Source: JAHJCL01 sp043818355 (lineage in GTDB: Bacteria > Patescibacteriota > Minisyncoccia > Minisyncoccales > DG-74-3). From it: a stretch of DNA of 64,000 nucleotides. A program made the position numbers and the translations under genes. This document shows positions 1-7,418 of the stretch, one piece after another. The notes under the pieces were generated by a model. The model was not told the origin of the DNA. It ran no database searches and saw only the letters and a program-made list of their open reading frames with translations. Every line of letters starts with the position of its first letter. The stretch's first letter is position 1. Where the stretch lies: positions 3,772 through 67,771 of the forward strand of contig JBDRFX010000021.1 of assembly GCA_043818355.1 (NCBI GenBank). The letters are read 5' to 3'.

Positions 1-469
1 GAGTACTTAATGTTTTATATTCATCGAATAAAGACATCATATCTTCTCTTACAGATTTAGATAGATTTTTAGTCATGCCTTTCAAAGCCTTTTTCTCTTT
101 TTCATAATCCTTTAAATATTTATCTTTCTTTTCTTGTTTGGATAGTCTTGGCCATTTCTCAATTATTTTTTTCTTCTCTTTTTGATTGTTTGGTAGAGTT
201 CTACCATAAGGAGTAATTAAGTCCCCCGTTTGAGCAGAAGCGATTTCATGGCACAAGGCCATTTTCAATATCTTTTCCATTTTTATTCCCTTTTGATCTT
301 TCCCAAAAACCCAGGCCATTAAAGTTAATTTATAAAGATGGTCCATGACTGTTTCTGGGTTTTTAATACCCAAAGAAACCCATATCTTTCTTGGCATTCT
401 TTTGAGCTTATCTATCTCTATGAAGAAATCTAAGTAATCTACAAAGTCTTTATTTGTTTGAGTTGTCAT
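1..469 (-). CDS. HD-domain phosphohydrolase (YfbR/HDDC2-like), 3' end outside window
   Basis: The reverse strand from the ATG at 469 reads without a stop to the window edge, about 156 codons. The N-terminal part resembles the HDDC2/YfbR 5'-deoxynucleotidase branch of the HD superfamily: a DHLYKLTLMAW segment supplies the first metal histidine, followed by ALCHEIASAQTGDLITP, the place of the HD motif and the GDI/LxP loop. The canonical His-Asp is His-Glu here. The remainder is lysine-rich and helical. It likely hydrolyses a nucleoside monophosphate or related phosphate ester, but the substrate cannot be told. It lies downstream of greA beyond a strong terminator, so it is probably transcribed separately. 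Confidence 0.7.
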   Translation of the reverse strand, partial: MTTQTNKDFVDYLDFFIEIDKLKRMPRKIWVSLGIKNPETVMDHLYKLTLMAWVFGKDQKGIKMEKILKMALCHEIASAQTGDLITPYGRTLPNNQKEKKKIIEKWPRLSKQEKKDKYLKDYEKEKKALKGMTKNLSKSVREDMMSLFDEYKTLST

Positions 470-488
470 TTTTTTAAATTAATATCTT

Positions 489-527
489 TTTAAAAAATAT
501 ATTCAGAACTTTAATTCTGAATATATT
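489..527 (-). terminator. Rho-independent terminator after greA
   Basis: A 13-bp perfect stem (496-508 with 515-527) closes a 6-nt loop. On the reverse strand it is followed by six T residues. It sits between the greA tail repeats and the start of the HD-domain gene and would end greA transcription. Confidence 0.8.
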
Positions 528-549
528 ATAACAAATATTTCATATTTGT

Positions 550-657
550 TTAAGAAAACTCGTATTTTATTTTCTTAATAACAAATATCTAAGAAAATTC
601 ATATTTAACTTTCTTAATAACAAATATCTAAGAAAACTCGTATTTTACTTTTTTAAT
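550..657 (-). repeat. 39-bp in-frame tandem triplication of the greA 3' end
   Basis: Read on the reverse strand, the last ten codons of greA (IKKVKYEFS-stop, 657-628) recur at 618-589 and again at 579-550. The copies are spaced exactly 39 bp apart and joined by ATATTTGTT. Copies 1 and 2 differ at four places, all third codon positions. Copy 3 carries one V-to-I change and TAA in place of TAG. Copies 2 and 3 also form hairpins of 9-10 bp (AAGAAA.../...TTTCTT). Confidence 0.85.
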
Positions 658-1104
658 CTTGTAGGCCAATGTAACCGGTGAGTTAATAATAACTTCATCT
701 CCTATCTTGTTGCCTAAAAGAGCTTTACCAACAGGAGATTCAGAAGAAATTTTACCTTCTCCAGGATTTGCTTCCAATGTCCCCACTATCATAAACTCAT
801 TGTTGGAACCATCTTTTTCTTCTAAAGTAACCGTTGCTCCCAAGTGAACTTCTTTTTTAGCAATACCTGAAGGGGCTTTTATTACTACTGTATTTTTTAA
901 TATATTTTCTAACTCCATTAGTCTTGTTTCAATAAAGGTCAAATCTTCCCTAAAAGAAATGTATTCTGGATTTAAGTCTTCTGAATACAAAATTCTAGGA
1001 GCCTCCTCTCTCACTTTAAAAAGCTTCCTTTCCTTTAGGTCATCATACTCCTTTTTAATCTTCTCTGATCCTTTTTTCGTTAGATAATATTTTTTTTCTT
1101 CCAT
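628..1104 (-). CDS. greA: Transcription elongation factor GreA
   Basis: The 158-aa protein has standard GreA length and architecture: an N-terminal helical coiled-coil hairpin (about residues 1-75, starting with YYLTKKGSEKIKKEYDDL) that enters the RNA polymerase secondary channel, and a C-terminal FKBP-like domain (about 80-158) with VHLGATVTL and SPVGKALLGNKIGDEV. GreA stimulates cleavage of backtracked transcripts. The gene follows a roughly 225-nt leader with its own promoter at 1336-1363. A strong terminator follows. Its last ten codons are repeated twice immediately downstream, which is unusual. Confidence 0.95.
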   Translation of the reverse strand: MEEKKYYLTKKGSEKIKKEYDDLKERKLFKVREEAPRILYSEDLNPEYISFREDLTFIETRLMELENILKNTVVIKAPSGIAKKEVHLGATVTLEEKDGSNNEFMIVGTLEANPGEGKISSESPVGKALLGNKIGDEVIINSPVTLAYKIKKVKYEFS

Positions 1105-1329
1105 GATATTTAGCTACAAAGCCTCCTGACTTAGGAGGCTTGGCAAATTATGTTTTTACTTTGTTTAATATAAATCTTTGACCAGACCCTCCTAATGGTG
1201 ACTAAATAGTTTTTTTGTTGTGCAAAAAAGTCTATCAGTCTTAATGATAATCTTAGAACTAGTGACTTTTTGATTTTCTTGCAACATCATATTTGATCTT
1301 TATATCTCAATGATCTCACTGTTGAACAT
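1105..1329 (-). other. Structured leader or independent RNA upstream of greA
   Basis: No ORF explains this interval. From the predicted start near 1329 the reverse-strand RNA can form a long hairpin in which CAAAAAGUC pairs with GACUUUUUUG and the flanking UGUUG pairs with CAACA. Just before greA there is a 9-bp hairpin with a 5-nt loop (AAGCCTCCT/AGGAGGCTT, 1119-1141). That hairpin may be a weak terminator of a small RNA or a greA leader element. No known RNA family is recognised. Confidence 0.4.
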
Positions 1330-1335
1330 AAATCT

Positions 1336-1363
1336 ATTCTAATCAAAGAAAAGTTCCTGTCAA
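1336..1363 (-). promoter_or_regulatory. Sigma70-like promoter for the greA leader
   Basis: On the reverse strand TTGACA (1363-1358) and TAGAAT (1341-1336) are separated by 16 bp, just after the EndoQ-like gene stop. Predicted transcription start is near 1329, which leaves a roughly 225-nt leader before greA. Confidence 0.65.
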
Positions 1364-1373
1364 GTGAGGTTTT

Positions 1374-2615
1374 CTAAAACAACATTGATTGAGATATTCT
1401 TTTTTTTAAATCTGTTTCAGAAAATATTTCTATTCTTCCAAAAACACCATCATGTCCTGGTTTGATATTAACTTTTCCCTCTCTTACCCTAATAATTCCT
1501 TCCGCAATATTGGCATCACAAACCTCTTCTATTTCTTTTCTAGAAGCCTCTATCAAAATATAGAATTCATTTTTTAAACCTTTAATCATATTGTCATATA
1601 GTGACTGCACTTTCTTACTCTTTGGCCCAATGCCAACACATTCAGAAATAATTTCTTCTAAAGGTATTATGCTTTTAAAAGGAATTTTTCCTTTTGATCC
1701 CAATGGCCTATCCGCTAATTCTTGAACCCTACTTAAAACTCCGATAGTAAGGGCTTTTCCGCAGACAGGACATATTCCTCCAGATCTTAAAGATTGTTGA
1801 GGATCAAAACAAATATCACATGACCTATGACCATCATAATGATATTTTCCTTCTTCTGGGAAAAACTCTATTGTATACAAAAACTTTTTTGGATCATTGG
1901 ATTTAATAGCATCAATAATGCCATGATAACTAAGTTCTGTATCAAAAACATTCGCCTCTCTCCCTATCTTAGACGCAGAATGAGCATCTGAATTAGAAAT
2001 TAAGGCAATATTATCTAAGGAAGATAATTGCCAATTCATAGATGGCGAAGAAGAAAGTCCTGTTTCAACGGCATATATGTGTTTCGCATAATCTTCAAAA
2101 CATTCTTCGATAGAATTAAATCCTGACTTTGATCCGAATAAAGCAAACCATGGAGTCCAAATATGAGCAGGTACAATTAAACAATCTTTGTCAGCCGTTA
2201 AAACGATTCTAGCCAATTCTTTGACGTCCAGTCCTAATATTGGCCTTCCATCTGATTTCAAATTACCTATTTTATCTAATTCAGAATTAATTTCGTCTAC
2301 TGCTTCAAATGATGGAGCAAAAACTACAATATGTACTTTACGAACTTTCCCTCCCTTAGAATAGATACAACTAATTTCTGATGTGAGTAGGAAACGGACT
2401 CCTGTTGTTGATTTTTTAAAACAGAAAAGACCAGTTTCTGCTGGCTCTAAATTGGTTTTTAATTCTTTCAACCATTCTGGATGAGTAAAATCGCCCGTCC
2501 CCAAAACATTTATTCCTTTAATTTTAGCCCATAAATCTAAATTTTCTACATTAATCTTGGGAGAACAAGCTCTAGAAAATCTTGAGTGAATATGAAGGTC
2601 AGTTATAATTTTCAT
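1374..2615 (-). CDS. Endonuclease Q-like PHP-domain DNA repair nuclease
   Basis: This 413-aa protein matches the EndoQ (TIGR00375) architecture. The PHP metal site has D6-H8-H10 (DLHIHSRFS), H95 and H151, and D210-H212 (SNSDAHS). A four-cysteine zinc site follows (C266, C269, C282, C285), then a helix-hairpin-helix-like C-terminal part with ECVGIGPKSKK. EndoQ, characterised in Thermococcales, nicks DNA 5' of deaminated bases (hypoxanthine, uracil, xanthine) and abasic sites. The gene starts one base from the permease stop and is probably cotranscribed with it. Family assignment is firm; activity is inferred. Confidence 0.85.
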   Translation of the reverse strand: MKIITDLHIHSRFSRACSPKINVENLDLWAKIKGINVLGTGDFTHPEWLKELKTNLEPAETGLFCFKKSTTGVRFLLTSEISCIYSKGGKVRKVHIVVFAPSFEAVDEINSELDKIGNLKSDGRPILGLDVKELARIVLTADKDCLIVPAHIWTPWFALFGSKSGFNSIEECFEDYAKHIYAVETGLSSSPSMNWQLSSLDNIALISNSDAHSASKIGREANVFDTELSYHGIIDAIKSNDPKKFLYTIEFFPEEGKYHYDGHRSCDICFDPQQSLRSGGICPVCGKALTIGVLSRVQELADRPLGSKGKIPFKSIIPLEEIISECVGIGPKSKKVQSLYDNMIKGLKNEFYILIEASRKEIEEVCDANIAEGIIRVREGKVNIKPGHDGVFGRIEIFSETDLKKRISQSMLF

Positions 2616-2616
2616 A

Positions 2617-3750
2617 TTAACTAAAAAAATGAAAAATTGCTCCTATTAAAAAAACCATCAACAAAGCATTAGTAACAAAATTGGGAACATTGAGAGAATA
2701 TTCTGGCTCTCTGTCTCCCAAAACCTTGGCTTTTTTAAATATTGAAACTATGATTATTCCCTCTATAGCTCCAATCATTGTGCCTGCAAAACCTATAACT
2801 CCAATAAATTCTCTGAAACCCAGCAAAAACATTGTTAATGGAACTCCCCAAGAAAACCAAAGGGCTGTTTTTCTCTTAAAATTATAGTCATGTATAAGCG
2901 TATTCTTAAGATATAAACCAAGGATTAAAAAAGAATCAGCTATAGTAATAAATCCTGCTAAAACTCCCAAAAGAATAATGTTTTTATTCAAAAACGGTAT
3001 TAATCCCAAGAATGTATCAGGAGAAGTATATTTACCACTCACTCCCATAACAGCTAACACGAATATAAAATAAACAACTATAGAGACTATCATGGAGAAT
3101 ATAATAGATTTCTTAAGTTTCTTTCTTTCTTTTCCTTTTAAAATTTCTGTCATCTCAGGAATAGCCGACCAACCAGTTAAAGCAAATAATATAACTCCGT
3201 ATGGTAAAAAAACTTGACCAGGATTAAATAATACAAAATTATAAACCTCTATATTAGAAAAGCTTAATATAAATATCGCAAAGACAATGAGAATAAAAGC
3301 CGTATTGGTGAATAATTCAGCTTTAGCTACTAATCTGGCTTCTTTTAAGAAAAATGGCAATAGGATAAAACTGAAAATTAAACTAAATTGAAAATAAGAC
3401 AGGTTAATGGATGGGAAAAACAAAAGCCTTAAGAAATTTCCTCCTAAAATAATATAGGCCAATAGAGCTAAAACTGTTCCCAATAAAACTGAAAAAGAAG
3501 TTATTATTTTACCATTATTACCTAAATATTTTTTAGCATAGCCTGGCAAGCGACAATTTTCTTTTGTTCTTAAAATAATTTCTCCGAAGAATAAATGAAT
3601 CAATGTACTAACTATTCCCAAAATAAGAAAATAGAAAATAGCTGGCAATAATCCACTTTTAACGACTACAAAAGGAAGACCAAAAATTCCAGCACCAATC
3701 ATAGTGCCTAACAATAATGAAGAAGATAAAAAAAAGTCTTTACTTTCCAT
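2617..3750 (-). CDS. Amino acid permease, aromatic/HAAAP-like (APC superfamily)
   Basis: The 377-aa hydrophobic protein has about 11 membrane segments. Its N-terminal LLLGTMIGAGIFGLPFVV is the unwound TM1 substrate-binding signature (GxGIFGLP) of the tryptophan/tyrosine permease and related APC families. It probably imports an amino acid, which would suit an organism with reduced biosynthesis; the substrate is not determinable. It is preceded by an unidentified structured RNA ending in a terminator-like hairpin, so attenuation control by an amino acid or tRNA signal is plausible but unproven. Confidence 0.8.
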   Translation of the reverse strand: MESKDFFLSSSLLLGTMIGAGIFGLPFVVVKSGLLPAIFYFLILGIVSTLIHLFFGEIILRTKENCRLPGYAKKYLGNNGKIITSFSVLLGTVLALLAYIILGGNFLRLLFFPSINLSYFQFSLIFSFILLPFFLKEARLVAKAELFTNTAFILIVFAIFILSFSNIEVYNFVLFNPGQVFLPYGVILFALTGWSAIPEMTEILKGKERKKLKKSIIFSMIVSIVVYFIFVLAVMGVSGKYTSPDTFLGLIPFLNKNIILLGVLAGFITIADSFLILGLYLKNTLIHDYNFKRKTALWFSWGVPLTMFLLGFREFIGVIGFAGTMIGAIEGIIIVSIFKKAKVLGDREPEYSLNVPNFVTNALLMVFLIGAIFHFFS

Positions 3751-3806
3751 AATTGTTAAATTTTAGCAAATTGAACATAAGAAGTAAATTTAAAAACTTA
3801 AAAACC

Positions 3807-3830
3807 AAAAACGGGAAAAATCCCGTTTTT
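3807..3830. terminator. Symmetric terminator hairpin
   Basis: A 10-bp stem (3807-3816 with 3821-3830, core ACGGGA/TCCCGT) with a 4-nt loop is flanked by A and T runs, so it can act in both directions. On the reverse strand it ends the structured RNA upstream of the permease. Confidence 0.85.
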
Positions 3831-3962
3831 AGCTCAGAGGGAAAAGATTCTCAATAAACTTGACCGTAATTTAATCTAGCATTGGACATTAGCTAGGCTG
3901 CAGCTTCAGTCTCCTTTATCAAAAATCGGTTGTCCTTAGAGAAATATCTCATACCCTCTTCA
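3807..3962 (-). ncRNA. Unidentified structured RNA (6S-like rod or leader attenuator)
   Basis: From a promoter at 3969-3996 the reverse strand gives a ~155-nt RNA ending at a U-rich terminator. Pairings visible by eye: AGAGGG with CCCUCU at the ends, ACCG...UUUGAU with AUUAAA...CGGU further in, an apical CUAGC/GCUAG hairpin, and GGACA that can pair with UGUCC in that hairpin's loop, a possible pseudoknot. It lies 57 bp upstream of the amino acid permease on the same strand. It may therefore be a riboswitch-like attenuator or a standalone RNA such as 6S. I see no T-box, lysine or SAM riboswitch signatures. Confidence 0.5.
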
Positions 3963-3968
3963 CTATAC

Positions 3969-3996
3969 ATAATAAATATTTTAAACAGCATGTCAA
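3969..3996 (-). promoter_or_regulatory. Promoter of the 3807-3962 RNA
   Basis: On the reverse strand TTGACA (3996-3991) and TATTAT (3974-3969) are 16 bp apart. The -35 element contains the stop codon of the upstream methyltransferase gene. Predicted start is near 3962. Confidence 0.7.
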
Positions 3997-4697
3997 GTGC
4001 TACTTTTCTCCACAGCTACTAAATAAATATTCTGTCTGTTCCCTTTTTCATTCTTAACAACTCCCAATTCTTTAATTTTGAAGCCAGCTCTTTCAATTAA
4101 ATCTCTTAATTCTGTTTTAGAAAAGAAGTGATAATACCTTTCCGCTTGCTTTCCAAAAGAGATCATCGCATCTCCAAAATCTAAGTCTGTTTTGCCTAAT
4201 AATTTTAAAATAGTATACTTAAAACAAGCTAAGAGCTCTTTTTTTTGACGAGGCATCCAAACAGTAATAATTAAATTTCCTCCAGGTTTTAGGGTTCTTT
4301 TGAGCTCTTTCAAAAACTGTAAACGCAATTCTTTAGAAGGAATTTGATGGAGGACTGCTATGCTACAAATGTTATCAAAATAATTATTTTGAAAAGGTAA
4401 GTTTAAAATTCCTCCTACAAAAAACTTGGATTCAGGATATGTTTTTCTAGCAATTTCTATTAACTCTTGAGATTGATCTATTCCAAAATATTCCACTCCC
4501 TTCTTTTTGAAAACAGGAACGTATCTTCCATTTCCACATCCTGCGTCCAAAACCCTATCTCTCTCTCTTAAATAATTATCAAATAAAAAAAGAATCTCGT
4601 CCCATAAACCACCTCTTGTTCTTGAAAAATCTTGAGCTATGAGATTGTAATCATCTTTAGTTTTCTTAATTAAATTTTCTGCTATTTCTTTTTTCAT
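3993..4697 (-). CDS. Trm9/ALKBH8-like SAM-dependent tRNA methyltransferase
   Basis: The open frame extends to 4751, but the ATG at 4697 (234 aa) is preferred because the extra 18 residues are antisense to conserved Elp3 sequence. The class I SAM motif VLDAGCGNGRY is clear. The N-terminal YNLIAQDFSRTRGGLWDE strongly resembles the Trm9 pattern (Y-x-x-IA-x-x-F-S-x-TR...W). Trm9 methylates the carboxymethyl group that Elp3 places on wobble uridine, giving mcm5U. Its divergent neighbour is Elp3 itself, which supports this role. Bacterial Trm9 activity is inference; a generic methyltransferase remains possible. Confidence 0.7.
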   Translation of the reverse strand: MKKEIAENLIKKTKDDYNLIAQDFSRTRGGLWDEILFLFDNYLRERDRVLDAGCGNGRYVPVFKKKGVEYFGIDQSQELIEIARKTYPESKFFVGGILNLPFQNNYFDNICSIAVLHQIPSKELRLQFLKELKRTLKPGGNLIITVWMPRQKKELLACFKYTILKLLGKTDLDFGDAMISFGKQAERYYHFFSKTELRDLIERAGFKIKELGVVKNEKGNRQNIYLVAVEKSST

Positions 4698-6276
4698 GGA
4701 TATAAACGAATCAACAATTTTAGAACTAATAAAATCAAAGGCTGAAAACAAGTCTGGTTTAGCTTTGGCAAAAAGACGAACAGCTAAACTATATAAATCT
4801 ACACTACCAACTAATATTAGTTTATTAAAAACTTATCATAGATTACTTAAAAGAAAAAGAATTAAAAAAGATGAAAAAATAGAGAATATTTTGAAAACCA
4901 GACCCGTGCGCTCTCTTTCTGGCATAGTCAATATTTCTGTTCTAACGAAACCATATCCTTGCCCGGGAAAATGTATATATTGTCCAACTCAAGCTGGCGT
5001 TCCTAAAAGTTATCTTGATAACGAACCTGCTGTTATGAGAGCCATATTGAATAAATATGATCCTAAAAACCAGATGATAACTAGAATGGATGCTTTAAAA
5101 GATAATGGGCATGATACAGATAAAATTGAATTAAGAATTATTGGAGCCACCTGGAGCTTTTACCCAAAAAGATATCAGACTTCTTTTATTAAAGAGTGTT
5201 TTGACGCTGTAAACTCTAAAAAATCTAAAAACCTAGAAGAAGCTCAAAAACTTAATGAAAAAGCAAAAAACAGAATCGTAGGAATATGCGTAGAAACAAG
5301 ACCTGACTTTATTGATCAAGAAGAAATAAAAAGAATGAGAGGACTAGGAATTACAAGAGTTGAATTGGGAGTTCAAAGTGTTTACGATGATGTCTTAAAG
5401 CTCAACAAAAGAGGCCATAAGACAAAAGCTACTGTTGATGCTACAAAACTATTAAAAGATGCTGGTTTCAAAGTGGGTTATCAAATGATGCCCAATCTGC
5501 CAGGTTCAAATGTTAAAAAAGACGAAGAGATGTTTAAACAACTTTTTCTTTCTAAAGACTTTAAGCCAGATCTTTTAAAAATATATCCCACTGCCCTATT
5601 AAAACAAGCTCCTCTTTATAGATTATGGAAAAAGAAAAAATACAAGCCATATACAAAAAAAGAACTGATTACTCTTCTTAAAAAAATTAAATTGAGTATT
5701 CCTTGTTTTGTCAGAATACAAAGAATTATTAGGGATATCCCATCTCAAAGCATTGTGACAGGTCCTGCTAAGATTTCTAATATGAGACAGATTTTAAAAA
5801 AAGAATTGGAAGCAGAAGGAAAAAAATGTAAGTGTATTAGGTGTAGAGAAATCAGAGACAGTTATGATCCAAAAGAAAAAATCAAAATGTTTAGATTAGA
5901 CTATGATGCCTCTGATGGTAAAGAAATTTTTCTGACTTTTGAAAATGAGAAACAAGAAAGACTCTATAGTCTATTAAGATTAAGAATTCCTTCTCATTTT
6001 TTTACAAAAGAAAAACATTTTTTACCTATTCTGCAAGGTTCAAGCATTGTCAGAGAAATTCATACTTACGGACAACAGCTTGCTCTAAAACAAAAAGGAG
6101 TTTCAGCTCAACATAAAGGATTGGGGAAAAAACTAATGAAAGAAGCTGAAAGAATCACTAAAAAAGAATTTGGACTTAATAAAATATCTGTTATATCTTC
6201 TGTCGGAACCAGAGAATATTTTAAAAAAATTGATTACAAACTCCAAGATACTTATATGGTGAAGTCTTTTAAATAA
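4696..6276 (+). CDS. elp3: Elp3-like tRNA uridine(34) acetyltransferase (radical SAM + GNAT)
   Basis: The 526-aa protein has the two Elp3 domains. The radical SAM part has the cysteines C89-x3-C93-x2-C96 (PYPCPGKCIYCP) and the pattern ETRPDFI. The C-terminal GNAT domain has QHKGLGKKLMKEAE as its acetyl-CoA loop. A further cysteine cluster (CKCIRC) lies between them, as in Elp3. The enzyme makes carboxymethyl-uridine at tRNA position 34. Start at 4696 is the nearest ATG to the conserved N-terminus and shares the tetranucleotide CATG with the methyltransferase start. The stop abuts the convergent NIF3 stop. Confidence 0.93.
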   Translation: MDINESTILELIKSKAENKSGLALAKRRTAKLYKSTLPTNISLLKTYHRLLKRKRIKKDEKIENILKTRPVRSLSGIVNISVLTKPYPCPGKCIYCPTQAGVPKSYLDNEPAVMRAILNKYDPKNQMITRMDALKDNGHDTDKIELRIIGATWSFYPKRYQTSFIKECFDAVNSKKSKNLEEAQKLNEKAKNRIVGICVETRPDFIDQEEIKRMRGLGITRVELGVQSVYDDVLKLNKRGHKTKATVDATKLLKDAGFKVGYQMMPNLPGSNVKKDEEMFKQLFLSKDFKPDLLKIYPTALLKQAPLYRLWKKKKYKPYTKKELITLLKKIKLSIPCFVRIQRIIRDIPSQSIVTGPAKISNMRQILKKELEAEGKKCKCIRCREIRDSYDPKEKIKMFRLDYDASDGKEIFLTFENEKQERLYSLLRLRIPSHFFTKEKHFLPILQGSSIVREIHTYGQQLALKQKGVSAQHKGLGKKLMKEAERITKKEFGLNKISVISSVGTREYFKKIDYKLQDTYMVKSFK

Positions 6277-7224
6277 TTAATTTCTTGAATGACGAATCAC
6301 TCCAGAACAAGCAACAATTTCTATTCCCTGTTTCTCTAATTCATCTAAGAATAAATTAATTCCTAAAGAATCAGATGAAATATGCCCAGGAATAACAACG
6401 TTAACATGAGCTTCTTCGGCTTTCTTCTTTCTCTCTTCTGACATATGCATGCTAATAATTGTACCAATACCAGCCACAGCCATTTTTTCATAAAGCTCTG
6501 GCGAACCTTCTGTTCCTCCAGTAATTTCAGTAACGGCAATCTTCCCACATCTATTGTCTTTGTTTCCAACAAAAATCTTGGGACCATTACCAAGCTTAAT
6601 TGACTCCTCATATTCTGGAATTTCTTTTAAAATCTTCATGATATCTTCAATTCTAGAATGCTCATCTAGACTTGAAACTCTATCCTTCAAAAAATTAGCT
6701 GCTAAATTATCACAAGGAGTATGTATGCACATTAAATTAAATCCTAATAATTTAGCTGCATCTACTGTTCTTTGATGATTGATTACATTAACCCCCCTAG
6801 CCACTTCAGATATTCTCTTCTTCATTAAAGCTTCTGCTACATTAATAGGAACACCATATTGATTTAAAACGTCACACTGTAATTCCATCACATCTGCCAA
6901 GTTAGCTAAAGCACTTCCTAGAGGATGATGAGAAATGATTAAATCAATGTCTCCCAGCTCTTTAGCCAATAAAATCTCTGAAGGATCAACATCAACTCCA
7001 ATCAAGATTTTCTTAATTTCTTTATCATCTGAAACGTTTAAAATTCTAGAATCAGAATATGGGTTCTCTAGGCTGTCCTGATCAAATTCATTTTTCTCTA
7101 CTTCAGAAAGTTTTTCGAATTTATCTTTTTTTCTTTCTAGAAAGATCTCTATTTTTTCCTTACTTCTAAAATCAGCCCCTATTCCCATCTTAATTGCTAA
7201 ATTGTATATATCTCTAACTTTCAT
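6277..7224 (-). CDS. NIF3-like dinuclear metal-centre protein
   Basis: At 315 aa it carries NIF3 signatures: IGVDVDPSEILLAKE, the metal-binding IISHHPLG, INVAEAL-type segments, a CIHTPCDN segment in place of the usual HT/HxxxD, and VIPGHISSDSLGINL near the end. The first ~75 residues before the conserved region form a charged helical extension not found in minimal NIF3. The family (including GTP cyclohydrolase I type 2-annotated members) binds two divalent metals; its physiological function is unsettled. Its ATG overlaps the stop of the 48-aa ORF upstream, suggesting coupled translation. Confidence 0.85.
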   Translation of the reverse strand: MKVRDIYNLAIKMGIGADFRSKEKIEIFLERKKDKFEKLSEVEKNEFDQDSLENPYSDSRILNVSDDKEIKKILIGVDVDPSEILLAKELGDIDLIISHHPLGSALANLADVMELQCDVLNQYGVPINVAEALMKKRISEVARGVNVINHQRTVDAAKLLGFNLMCIHTPCDNLAANFLKDRVSSLDEHSRIEDIMKILKEIPEYEESIKLGNGPKIFVGNKDNRCGKIAVTEITGGTEGSPELYEKMAVAGIGTIISMHMSEERKKKAEEAHVNVVIPGHISSDSLGINLFLDELEKQGIEIVACSGVIRHSRN

Positions 7225-7360
7225 CTTTCTTGATGCCTAACTTTTGATACATTTTTGCAATTTTTTCGCTAACATCTTTCAAATTCAAAGACTTCTTCCT
7301 AATTTGAGCTTTTTCTAAACGTATGTGTTTTCTTAATGATTTGGTCAATTTCTTTTTCAT
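7214..7360 (-). CDS. Small basic protein, 48 aa, unknown
   Basis: A short ORF begins with ATG at 7360 (MKKKLTKSLRKHIRLEKAQI...) and ends with TAG at 7214, overlapping the NIF3 start by 11 bases. It is rich in Lys/Arg and predicted helical, with no cysteines or membrane segment. The coupling overlap and lack of another explanation for the interval support a real gene. It could bind nucleic acid or ribosomes, but no family is recognised. Confidence 0.55.
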   Translation of the reverse strand: MKKKLTKSLRKHIRLEKAQIRKKSLNLKDVSEKIAKMYQKLGIKKDES

Positions 7361-7418
7361 TTAATCTTATTCTCTTATATTGCTGTCTAATCTAGCACTT
7401 TAATCTATTTGTTTCAAA

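Noticed and set aside
4698..4751. 18-residue N-terminal extension of the Trm9-like protein
   Set aside because: Antisense to the conserved Elp3 N-terminus and unlike Trm9; the ATG at 4697 is the better start.
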